21,574 nt of DNA from the NCBI GenBank assembly GCA_964528765.1, contig CAZGVA010000016.1:1-21574 (forward strand), read 5' to 3'. Positions 6,411 to 12,607 of the stretch are shown here, piece after piece; within the stretch, counting starts at the first letter, position 1, and each line of letters opens with the position of its first letter. The position numbers were made by a program, and so were the translations under genes. Under the pieces are notes generated by a model, which was not told the DNA's origin, did no database searches, and saw nothing but the letters and a program-made list of their open reading frames with translations. The DNA is from JABICX01 sp964528765 (GTDB taxonomy: Archaea; Nanobdellota; Nanobdellia; UBA10117; JABICX01).

Positions 6411-7331
6411 TTTTATATATTCTGCAACTGTTGGTCGTTTTCGCATTATATTTATTGTAAATCCATATGGACTTAATGCATTTAATAAATCACCTCGACG
6501 GTGTTCCAAAAGTAATTTTTTTGAGAAACCACCATATTTTTTTGCAAAATCACTACTTTCTTGAACTACTTTTGAACCAGTCCATTTTTGTTCACCGGTT
6601 TTTCCAGTAACTTTATGCCATGGAACTAAATTTTTTTTAGCCCAAATAAAACCATAAGGACGATTTTTAGATGTGCCCGAGATAGCCGTATTTTTAATAA
6701 TGCTTTCAGTTATTCCCTCATCTCCTGCATCGAGTATAGTTAAAAAAGTTGTATCTCGTATAATGTTTCGTCTAAGACGCTCTTCTTCACTCATTTTTCG
6801 ATCACCTGCGGGAAATGCTAAATCAAATATTGATGCAAAATAATCAAAGTTTATTGCGTCTTGATTTAATATTCCCTCTTGAATATATGCGTCTCTTAAA
6901 GACCTATTAAAATAAGGTATTCGGTTTTTATCTTCTGCCGAATATCCTGTAAACATACCAATTAATTTTTTAATTTTTAATTCGGTCCAAGTTGGATATT
7001 TAAAAATTTTAGGAGGTTTTTTCCTATCCTTCATTAGTTTACGCTCTAAATCGTACTCCTCTCTTGCTTGAGTTATTGCGCAACTTAAAACAGTTAAACA
7101 ATTTTCATGCTCTTGCCAAATTCTATAGGGAAATCGAGTTAATTCGCCAGATAATACTTTGGTCCAGACAGAGTTAAATTCATCTTCTGAATAAATCTTT
7201 CCCACATAATGTTTTTTACTTGACGTTTCTTTATATTTACGTATATCTTCAGTATCGAGGTGTTGTCCACCAAGTTGTTGATTTATCATTTTATTACACT
7301 TATATAATCGTTGAATTTCTGAAAACCGCAC
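6405..7331 (-). CDS. Unrecognised soluble protein, 308 aa
   Basis: A basic, soluble protein with no signal peptide or membrane helix and no motif I recognise. It is rich in Lys, Arg, Trp and Tyr, with a basic stretch at KLMKDRKKPPKIFKYP (about 98-113) and charged helices in MSEEERLRRNIIRD, a composition that would suit nucleic-acid binding. The frame begins with GTG at 7331 and no clear Shine-Dalgarno; an internal ATG at 7289 (MINQQLGGQ) is an alternative start. The neighbours are a small unknown protein upstream and FEN1 downstream on the same strand, so a role in DNA replication or repair is possible but rests only on position. Confidence 0.65.
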   Translation of the reverse strand: MRFSEIQRLYKCNKMINQQLGGQHLDTEDIRKYKETSSKKHYVGKIYSEDEFNSVWTKVLSGELTRFPYRIWQEHENCLTVLSCAITQAREEYDLERKLMKDRKKPPKIFKYPTWTELKIKKLIGMFTGYSAEDKNRIPYFNRSLRDAYIQEGILNQDAINFDYFASIFDLAFPAGDRKMSEEERLRRNIIRDTTFLTILDAGDEGITESIIKNTAISGTSKNRPYGFIWAKKNLVPWHKVTGKTGEQKWTGSKVVQESSDFAKKYGGFSKKLLLEHRRGDLLNALSPYGFTINIMRKRPTVAEYIKL

Positions 7332-7369
7332 CAGTTTAGATGTCTACACTTGCAATTAATCGAGATTAT

Positions 7370-7705
7370 TTATTTTAATTTGGCTAATTTTTTTAATCCG
7401 AAAAATAAATTACCTATAAGTAATGCGTTTTTTCCATTAGGATAAACTAAAAATCTCTTACCATGAATCTCTTCATCAAAAAATTTATTAATAACTATCT
7501 GAAAACCACCATTTGTTAATGTATTTTTGTGTTCTCCCAGAATTTGGCCAACAGATGAATTAACTTGATGATATGTTCCATCACATGCTTTTGAGCACAA
7601 AATCAACTTACTAAAGTTTATATTTGTTAATTCAGTGTCTTCGGCTAACTTTCGTGGTCGGAAGGTATTTCCGTCTGCTTTTTGTAATATTGTGGCGTTT
7701 ATCAT
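7370..7705 (-). CDS. Unrecognised small protein, 111 aa
   Basis: A soluble 111-aa protein, beta-rich by eye (FQIVINKFF, KRFLVYPNGKNALLIGNLFFG), with two cysteines close together (CSKAC, about residues 37-41) and a basic C-terminus. I do not recognise a family. AGAGGT on the minus strand, about 9 nt before the ATG at 7705, is a fair ribosome binding site and supports this start. It lies 38 nt upstream of the equally unknown 308-aa gene in the same direction, so the two may be co-expressed. Confidence 0.6.
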   Translation of the reverse strand: MINATILQKADGNTFRPRKLAEDTELTNINFSKLILCSKACDGTYHQVNSSVGQILGEHKNTLTNGGFQIVINKFFDEEIHGKRFLVYPNGKNALLIGNLFFGLKKLAKLK

Positions 7706-7740
7706 ATAGTACTACCTCTTAGAAATGATTTAAAAAGTTA

Positions 7741-7783
7741 ACTATTTTAATGAAATAAAAATTAATTAATAAAATAAAAAAGC
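7741..7783 (-). terminator. T-rich terminator behind EF-1beta
   Basis: Immediately after the EF-1beta stop the minus strand reads through several T runs (CTTTTTTATTTTATT, then ATTTTTATTTCATT), typical of archaeal oligo-U termination. No strong hairpin is needed or seen. Confidence 0.45.
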
Positions 7784-8059
7784 TTAACCAAATGCTCTTC
7801 GAACATCAGTTACTTCGACAGATTCTACACCCTCAATTTGAGAAAATTCTTTTTCCATAGGTTCTGTATCTCCTCTGCTTTCATCTCGCATAAAAATAAT
7901 TTCCAAAGCATTTAATCCAAAAGCAATTGGAACAATTTTTGTTGTGTGTAATTTACTGCCATCTTTTGAAACAATCGCTTTAATTGTCTCTTCAATTCCA
8001 GACATATCTGTTTCCGGACTTGCGGGCATTATTTTAATACTAATATAAACCATAGCCAT
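7784..8059 (-). CDS. ef1b: Elongation factor 1-beta (EF-1A nucleotide exchange factor)
   Basis: The archaeal guanine-nucleotide exchange factor for EF-1alpha. The 91-aa ferredoxin-like EF1_GNE domain fills the protein: IKIMPASPETDMSGIEETIKAIV at the start, then VPIAFGLNALEIIFMRDES, and GVESVEVTDVRRAFG at the C-terminus. I start it at ATG 8059 (MAMVYISIKIMP), because a strong AAGGAG lies 8 nt ahead and this fits the family length; an upstream in-frame extension to 8113 lies inside the zinc-ribbon gene and is not credible. It follows that gene by 13 nt, the usual archaeal pairing. Confidence 0.95.
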   Translation of the reverse strand: MAMVYISIKIMPASPETDMSGIEETIKAIVSKDGSKLHTTKIVPIAFGLNALEIIFMRDESRGDTEPMEKEFSQIEGVESVEVTDVRRAFG

Positions 8060-8072
8060 TTTATCAACTCCT

Positions 8073-8237
8073 TTATGGACCTTCAAATCCACAATCACAC
8101 TTATATTTAGCACCTAATTTTCTGCAATTTCCACATCTAAACATCTCTTTTTTATTGCATATAGGGCACTTAAAACTAGTAGCTTCTTTATCGTTTGTCA
8201 AACTTTCATTGCAAGATATACATCTACGCTCTACCAT
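8073..8237 (-). CDS. Archaeal zinc-ribbon RNA-binding-type protein (COG2888-like)
   Basis: A 54-aa protein with four Cys pairs forming a double zinc ribbon: CISC (6-9), CPIC (24-27), CGNC (35-38) and CDC (47-49), ending in GFEGP. This size, spacing and C-terminus match the small zinc-ribbon protein that commonly precedes EF-1beta in archaea; an RNA-binding or ribosome-associated role is predicted for the family but not established. It runs from ATG 8237 to TAA 8073-8075, with EF-1beta 13 nt downstream. Its ATG lies about 24 bp from the TTTAAA at 8259-8264, which predicts a leaderless mRNA for the pair. Confidence 0.88.
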   Translation of the reverse strand: MVERRCISCNESLTNDKEATSFKCPICNKKEMFRCGNCRKLGAKYKCDCGFEGP

Positions 8238-8256
8238 CTGTGAAAGAATAAAAAGG

Positions 8257-8267
8257 CATTTAAAAGT
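8257..8267. promoter_or_regulatory. Shared palindromic TATA for a divergent pair
   Basis: TTTAAA at 8259-8264 sits in the centre of the 47-bp gap between ATG 8237 (minus) and ATG 8285 (plus), 24-25 bp from each start. Read either way it is a TATA (CATTTAAAAG on plus, CTTTTAAATG on minus). No other TATA candidate fits either gene. Confidence 0.6.
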
Positions 8268-8284
8268 GTTGCGTTAATCCGCAT

Positions 8285-8740
8285 ATGCTATTGAAGTATC
8301 TAATGGTTTTCATATTAGGCGGATTACCTTTTTCAGAAATTCGCGGTTCAATTATTTATGGATTAAGTGCAAATTTAAATGTATTTGCAGTATTTTTGAT
8401 TGGTGCAACTGCCAATATAATCGCAATACCTGTTATATTCTTTGCTTTAGACAAATTAAAATTAATTAAATTAGCTAAAAAATTATTTGGTAAAAAAGCA
8501 TATGCTAAAATTGAAAAAAATGAAAAAATATTAAATAGATGGGGTGAATTAGCATTACTATTGTTTGTTGCAATACCCTTACCCGTCACAGGTGCATGGA
8601 TGGCTTCATTGATAGCATTTTTACTAGAAATGGACAAAAAGAAATCATTTATAGTTATTTCGGTAGGTATAATTATTGCAGGAATAATCACACTAGTAGT
8701 AAGCCAAAGTATAATTAATGGATATTATTGGATAAATTAA
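8285..8740 (+). CDS. COG2426-type 'small multidrug export' membrane protein
   Basis: A 151-aa integral membrane protein with about four or five helices. It shows the family hallmarks GGLPFSEIRGSIIYG near the N-terminus and VAIPLPVTGAWMASLIAFLL in the middle, the paired re-entrant-like P-x-(T/S)-(G/E) motifs seen in COG2426/PF06695 and distantly in DedA-like proteins. The 'multidrug export' name is historical; the substrate is not known. A shared TATA lies 23 bp before the ATG, so the mRNA should be leaderless. The stop is 1 nt before TruD, so the two are co-transcribed. Confidence 0.85.
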   Translation: MLLKYLMVFILGGLPFSEIRGSIIYGLSANLNVFAVFLIGATANIIAIPVIFFALDKLKLIKLAKKLFGKKAYAKIEKNEKILNRWGELALLLFVAIPLPVTGAWMASLIAFLLEMDKKKSFIVISVGIIIAGIITLVVSQSIINGYYWIN

Positions 8741-8741
8741 A

Positions 8742-9719
8742 ATGGAAATTAAACAAACACCTGAAGATTTTATAGTTAATGAAATATCTGAAATTAAACC
8801 TGAAAAAGAAGGTGAATATACTTATTTCAAACTAACGAAACGTAATTGGACAACGCAACGAGCAATTCAGCAGGTTGCACGCAGATTACGTGTTTCAAAA
8901 AACCGAATCGGGTTTGCTGGAAATAAAGATAAACTTGCAATAACTTCACAAGTTTGTTCTGCTTGGAACACTAAATCTGAATATTTAGAAAATATCCGAC
9001 TTAAAGAAATTGAAATTAAAGTATTAGGTAAAGGTGATGAACGAATAAATCTAGGTGATTTAAAGGGGAATAAATTTGATATAATTGTCAGAAAGGTTAT
9101 GCCAAAAGAACTAAAAAAATTTGAGAAAAACTTCCCTGAAATTAAAAAGAAAGGCTTTCTAAACATTTTTGGTACGCAACGGTTCGGCAATGCGGGAAAC
9201 TCTGGTAAAATTGGTAATGAAATTATTAAAGGTGATTTGGAAAAAGCTGCAAAATTATTCATAACTGAACATGGAAACAATGAACTTGCACAAGAGTTTG
9301 GTGAGTTTGCTAAGAAAAACTGGGGTGATTGGAAAGCAATTATTAACAAATGTCCAAAGTTTCTGGGATTAGAAAAAGCAGTTTTAAATTGGCTTATTAG
9401 AGTACCTACTGATTTTGGTGGTGCTTTACGAGAAATACCAAAACCGATTCGACGGATATTTATTAGTGCATACCAAAGTGAAATCTGGAATAAAGAATCA
9501 AAAAAATTATTAAAAACCAATAAATTACCTCAAGAGTTAAAGATGTCTCCAATTGAAATAAAACGTATGCCTGAATTAAATATGTTAGGCGCTACAAGAA
9601 AATTAATTATAAAACCCATAAAATTTAAGAAAAAAATTGAGAAAGATTTAATTAAACTTGAATTTGAATTGCCAAAAGGCGTATATGCCACAGTTCTAAT
9701 TGATGAGTTATTTAATTAA
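8742..9719 (+). CDS. truD: tRNA pseudouridine synthase TruD
   Basis: Isomerises uridine to pseudouridine in tRNA (position 13 in the studied family members). The product is 325 aa. Diagnostic segments are the N-terminal PEDFIVNEI, the catalytic motif GFAGNKDKLAITSQ with Asp63 as nucleophile, and FLNIFGTQRFGNAG, the conserved substrate-binding segment; SAYQSEIWN and GVYATVLIDEL close the fold. It is shorter than many archaeal TruD proteins (about 400 aa), mainly in the TRUD insertion domain. It starts 1 nt after the upstream membrane gene and ends overlapping the convergent thioredoxin-like gene by 8 nt. Position 13 lies in the D-arm, and the tRNA-Val intron in this window is in the D-loop. 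Confidence 0.95.
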   Translation: MEIKQTPEDFIVNEISEIKPEKEGEYTYFKLTKRNWTTQRAIQQVARRLRVSKNRIGFAGNKDKLAITSQVCSAWNTKSEYLENIRLKEIEIKVLGKGDERINLGDLKGNKFDIIVRKVMPKELKKFEKNFPEIKKKGFLNIFGTQRFGNAGNSGKIGNEIIKGDLEKAAKLFITEHGNNELAQEFGEFAKKNWGDWKAIINKCPKFLGLEKAVLNWLIRVPTDFGGALREIPKPIRRIFISAYQSEIWNKESKKLLKTNKLPQELKMSPIEIKRMPELNMLGATRKLIIKPIKFKKKIEKDLIKLEFELPKGVYATVLIDELFN

Positions 9720-10347
9720 TCAGATTTTCTAGTTCTTCACTTGAAACTAAATAATCAAATACGTTGTCATTATATATAATCGAAGGAGCTTCAGATATAT
9801 TATATTTATCAATTAAATTACTAACAATTTGTGACTCTGGAAATCGTGTATCAAATGAATAAATCATTGTATTTTGGTGTGTTTGTTTATACTCAGTAAG
9901 AACTAATCCCTGGGCTTCACATGCAGGACAATCCCTATTTGCATAAAAATATAAAATTGTTGAATAATCATAATTACATTCTTCTTTAACGCTCTGAACA
10001 AATAGCCAGTGCTTAATTTCTAAAACAAAATATTGTCTCTTAATGTTTTTCAAAATACTTTGAGAATTTTCATCGAGCATTTCTTTTTCCAAATATTGTA
10101 ATTTTTCAGATAGTTCATTAAGATTACGATTTAACGTAAGCAATGAAGTGATATCACAAACATCTTGATAAGCTAACTCATATTGTGCTTCAATTTCTAA
10201 ATTATCTGTATATAGACTTTCTTGAAGTTCTTGAATAGTACTAATTTTCCGATTGTAAACCAACGTGCTAGTTGAAAAACCTGCAATAAAAATTAATAAC
10301 GTAATAGAAAAAGCTGCAATTATGTTAGCTTTGTTTATACTACGCAT
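9712..10347 (-). CDS. Membrane-anchored thioredoxin-like protein (CPAC)
   Basis: A 211-aa protein with an N-terminal signal anchor (residues 9-30), a coiled-coil-like stretch rich in Glu/Leu (36-120), and a C-terminal thioredoxin fold. The fold shows the strand ILYFYAN, the redox pair C140-P-A-C143, and the cis-Pro segment ISEAPSIIYND. The catalytic domain should lie outside the membrane and may help form or shuffle disulfides in surface proteins. Cys64 and Cys124 are additional. A TATA (CTTATAAGCG on the minus strand, about 10366-10375) lies 24 bp ahead of the ATG. The gene is convergent with truD and downstream of the glycosyltransferase. Confidence 0.82.
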   Translation of the reverse strand: MRSINKANIIAAFSITLLIFIAGFSTSTLVYNRKISTIQELQESLYTDNLEIEAQYELAYQDVCDITSLLTLNRNLNELSEKLQYLEKEMLDENSQSILKNIKRQYFVLEIKHWLFVQSVKEECNYDYSTILYFYANRDCPACEAQGLVLTEYKQTHQNTMIYSFDTRFPESQIVSNLIDKYNISEAPSIIYNDNVFDYLVSSEELENLIN

Positions 10348-10365
10348 CGTGTTTGTCCAATGTTT

Positions 10366-10375
10366 CGCTTATAAG
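10366..10375 (-). promoter_or_regulatory. TATA for the thioredoxin-like gene
   Basis: CTTATAAGCG on the minus strand, centred 24-25 bp ahead of the ATG at 10347; leaderless spacing. Confidence 0.45.
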
Positions 10376-10392
10376 TATTATGAAAAATAAGA

Positions 10393-11694
10393 CTATATAT
10401 TACGCAATTTATGGCGAACCATATGCAACATACTATTATTCCAAACAACACCGCCGAAACGTACATCTTTCCCAACTAACTTATATAATATTGTTTTAAT
10501 CCACCAGCTAGCAAAAACAAACACGTATGCAAACAAATAAACAAAAAAACTAATTGAAAATTTTTCATCATCTTTCGAGTATTTTCTTGCAGAAAAGAAA
10601 ATAAATACACCTAATCCTAACAGTGCAAAAACAACAAACGCAATTGGGTCAATATCGTAAAAAAATATATCAAACTTTATATTTAATAAATTAAATTTTA
10701 ACAGGTTATATAGATGAGCGGGTGAAACTGCAATAAGAAAGTTTGTTATGGATATAATTGCTTTTGCCAACGTGTATAAAAAAAGTACTAAAGATAAAGT
10801 TATAGAGATAATTGCTGAAGGTAATATAAACATTCCAAGATAACCATATTTTTTATTAAACAATTTTTTATGCATAATCAGACAATCAATAAAACCTAAA
10901 AACCACCTAACTCTTTGAGCCATTAATGCCTTAAACGTTCGTGGTGAACGAGTATAAACCATAGCATCAATTACATTAGCAATGCGAAAATGATGTGTTT
11001 GTATTCTTAAGGTCATTTCGAAATCTTCTGTAATTGTGTTTTGATCAAAATTTCCGATTTTCTTAAAAATCGACTTACGATATGCTGTAAATGCTCCCGG
11101 CGTAACATATACTGAATCTAATAAAGAGAATATTTTACGCAAAAAAATACCAAATACATATTCAATATATTGGATTCGTTGTGCATAAGTTTCAGGCGTT
11201 GTTGGTCTTATGGCCGGTGCCACTGAAACAATATCTTTATCAGAAAAATGAGAAAGTATTTTCTTTAATAAAGATTTATCTCGCACATATGAATCTGCAT
11301 CCATCGTTATAACAATTTCACCTTTTGCTTTAGTTAAAGCAAAATTGAGTGCATTACCTTTCCCTGCTTTATCTAAATGAAAAACTTTAACATTATTTTT
11401 TTTCTCAAATTTTTTAGCTATTTGAAAAGTCTTATCTGTAGAATTATTTTCAACTACAATTATTTCTAAAAGATTCTTTGGATAGTCCATGGATAATGCT
11501 GTTTGTATTGTTTCAGCAATACCTCGTTCTTCATTATATGCAGGTATTATTATCGAAACCGTATAATTTTTCTTAAGTTTAGGGTTACCCATTCGTTTTT
11601 GTTTATGCAAAAAAGTTAGGATAAAAAAACTACTACAAAATAAACTAAAAAATATAACAATCAACAATAATAGTTGGTGCGTTGAATATAACAT
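10393..11694 (-). CDS. Membrane family-2 glycosyltransferase (poly-GlcNAc synthase-like)
   Basis: A processive-type GT2 enzyme of 433 aa, with an N-terminal membrane helix (7-29), a cytosolic GT-A domain (about 44-270) and about four C-terminal helices. Catalytic motifs are all present: SIIIPAYNEE (47-56), the donor-binding DAD (132-134), the acceptor-binding TED (222-224) and QRVRW (260-264). This layout matches COG1215 enzymes such as poly-N-acetylglucosamine, cellulose or hyaluronan synthases; the sugar cannot be read from the sequence. It probably makes or exports a surface glycan. A TATA at 11713-11722 sits 23 bp ahead of the ATG. The S-layer gene and an exported protein lie upstream, so the region is a cell-envelope cluster. 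Confidence 0.93.
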   Translation of the reverse strand: MLYSTHQLLLLIVIFFSLFCSSFFILTFLHKQKRMGNPKLKKNYTVSIIIPAYNEERGIAETIQTALSMDYPKNLLEIIVVENNSTDKTFQIAKKFEKKNNVKVFHLDKAGKGNALNFALTKAKGEIVITMDADSYVRDKSLLKKILSHFSDKDIVSVAPAIRPTTPETYAQRIQYIEYVFGIFLRKIFSLLDSVYVTPGAFTAYRKSIFKKIGNFDQNTITEDFEMTLRIQTHHFRIANVIDAMVYTRSPRTFKALMAQRVRWFLGFIDCLIMHKKLFNKKYGYLGMFILPSAIISITLSLVLFLYTLAKAIISITNFLIAVSPAHLYNLLKFNLLNIKFDIFFYDIDPIAFVVFALLGLGVFIFFSARKYSKDDEKFSISFFVYLFAYVFVFASWWIKTILYKLVGKDVRFGGVVWNNSMLHMVRHKLRNI

Positions 11695-11712
11695 ATACTA
11701 TTCAAACTAAAT

Positions 11713-11722
11713 AATTTAAATC
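11713..11722 (-). promoter_or_regulatory. TATA for the glycosyltransferase
   Basis: GATTTAAATT on the minus strand, centred about 23 bp ahead of the ATG at 11694. Confidence 0.45.
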
Positions 11723-11741
11723 AATTATGGTATTTATCCAT

Positions 11742-11781
11742 ACGGTCAGACCTAACAAATGCATTCCATACTTGTCTGCTG
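11742..11781. repeat. Direct repeat copy 1 (duplicate of the end of the gene at 11836-12516)
   Basis: Forty bases identical at 39 positions to 11840-11879, offset 98 bp. The other copy is the last coding part of the anchored exported protein, so this one is an extra, out-of-place copy of a gene 3' end in the intergenic stretch. Confidence 0.9.
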
Positions 11782-11801
11782 AACTTTTTCATAAAAAGTT
11801 C
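11781..11801. repeat. Perfect AT-rich hairpin
   Basis: GAACTTTTT and AAAAAGTTC form a 9-bp perfect inverted repeat around a 3-base loop, directly abutting repeat copy 1. It could help end the upstream minus-strand transcript or mark a past rearrangement. Confidence 0.6.
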
Positions 11802-11835
11802 TCAAAGTCCATTGTAACCGTTTATCGACACATAA

Positions 11836-12516
11836 CTACACGGTTAGACCTAACAAATGCATTCCATACTTGTCTGCTGTTGAAATAAGGCTATCGCCTG
11901 TCTTGCCTGAAATAGTAATACAATTATCTTTTATTCTAACTGCATCTTCCGACGTAATTGCAAAGAACAATACTGCAGTAGTTTCTGTTGCATCATCACA
12001 ATTTTTAAGTGGTATTTGATCATCATAAGTTTCATTTGGTATATCTTCAGTTATAGCGCCGACTGGTTCAAAATTATTAAGATTTGTTCGACTAATTAAT
12101 CTAATAACTTGAGGCATAGCTAGTTGTATACCTGCACGAATATTTTGTGTATCTTCGCTCAGTGGTGTATATATATTTGGATTATGTGTATAATATATTT
12201 TTTGTGCATTAATTAATCGCGTGACTGCTTCTTCTTCGATAAATATATCTGATACATTTCGTGGATCTGTTCTAAATGCTACAGGGTATTGCGTGAAAAT
12301 ATTACCATCTTCAGTTACACGAACTGATGCAATAAAACCATCAATTGATGGGTCTTCATAAAAATAGAAACCATTTACTTCAATATCACTCTCACCTTGT
12401 ATTGGATTAACATTTGGATCATCTGGATCTTCTCCAATATTATATATAGCCACTCCGGCTAGCGAACCGAGCATAACTATGACAATGAACAAGCCAAACA
12501 GTCGATCGTATCTCAT
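11836..12516 (-). CDS. Membrane-anchored exported protein, unrecognised
   Basis: A 226-aa protein with an N-terminal signal anchor (residues 6-27, LFGLFIVIVMLGSLAGVAIY), then an acidic linker (GEDPDDPNV) and an extracellular alpha/beta domain. ESDIEVNGFYFYEDPSIDGFIASV and NCDDATETTAVLFFAI...CITISG look like parts of a single domain with two cysteines (near 174 and 199) that could pair. No family is named. A TATA (TTTATAAGG on the minus strand, about 12534-12542) lies 22 bp before the ATG. It sits between the S-layer gene and a glycosyltransferase, consistent with a surface role. Its last 40 coding bases are repeated 98 bp downstream. Confidence 0.75.
   Translation of the reverse strand: MRYDRLFGLFIVIVMLGSLAGVAIYNIGEDPDDPNVNPIQGESDIEVNGFYFYEDPSIDGFIASVRVTEDGNIFTQYPVAFRTDPRNVSDIFIEEEAVTRLINAQKIYYTHNPNIYTPLSEDTQNIRAGIQLAMPQVIRLISRTNLNNFEPVGAITEDIPNETYDDQIPLKNCDDATETTAVLFFAITSEDAVRIKDNCITISGKTGDSLISTADKYGMHLLGLTV
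11840..11879. repeat. Direct repeat copy 2 (inside the 3' end of the exported-protein gene)
   Basis: Partner of 11742-11781, with one mismatch in 40. This copy is coding and ends at the stop codon. Confidence 0.9.
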
Positions 12517-12533
12517 AATACGTCAAATAACTA

Positions 12534-12542
12534 CCTTATAAA
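12534..12542 (-). promoter_or_regulatory. TATA for the anchored exported protein
   Basis: TTTATAAGG on the minus strand, centred 22 bp ahead of the ATG at 12516; leaderless spacing. Confidence 0.45.
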
Positions 12543-12544
12543 AA

Positions 12545-12597
12545 TTTAGTGGTGTTTGAGAAAATAAAAAATAAAGAAAGAAGGGCTAAAAGCCCTT
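12545..12597 (-). terminator. Hairpin plus T-rich terminator of the S-layer gene
   Basis: Ten bases after the S-layer stop, AAGGGCT (12581-12587) and AGCCCTT (12591-12597) form a 7-bp stem around a 3-base loop. On the minus strand this is followed by CTTTCTTTATTTTTTATTTTC, a classic hairpin and T-tract, as expected for a very highly expressed gene. Confidence 0.8.
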
Positions 12598-12607
12598 ATT
12601 TGACTAC

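Noticed and set aside
8060..8113. Longer N-terminus of EF-1beta
   Set aside because: It overlaps the zinc-ribbon gene, and a strong ribosome binding site precedes the family-like start at 8059.
8867..9520. A 217-codon minus-strand frame
   Set aside because: It lies wholly inside truD, whose protein motifs are unmistakable; the antisense product has no recognisable domain.
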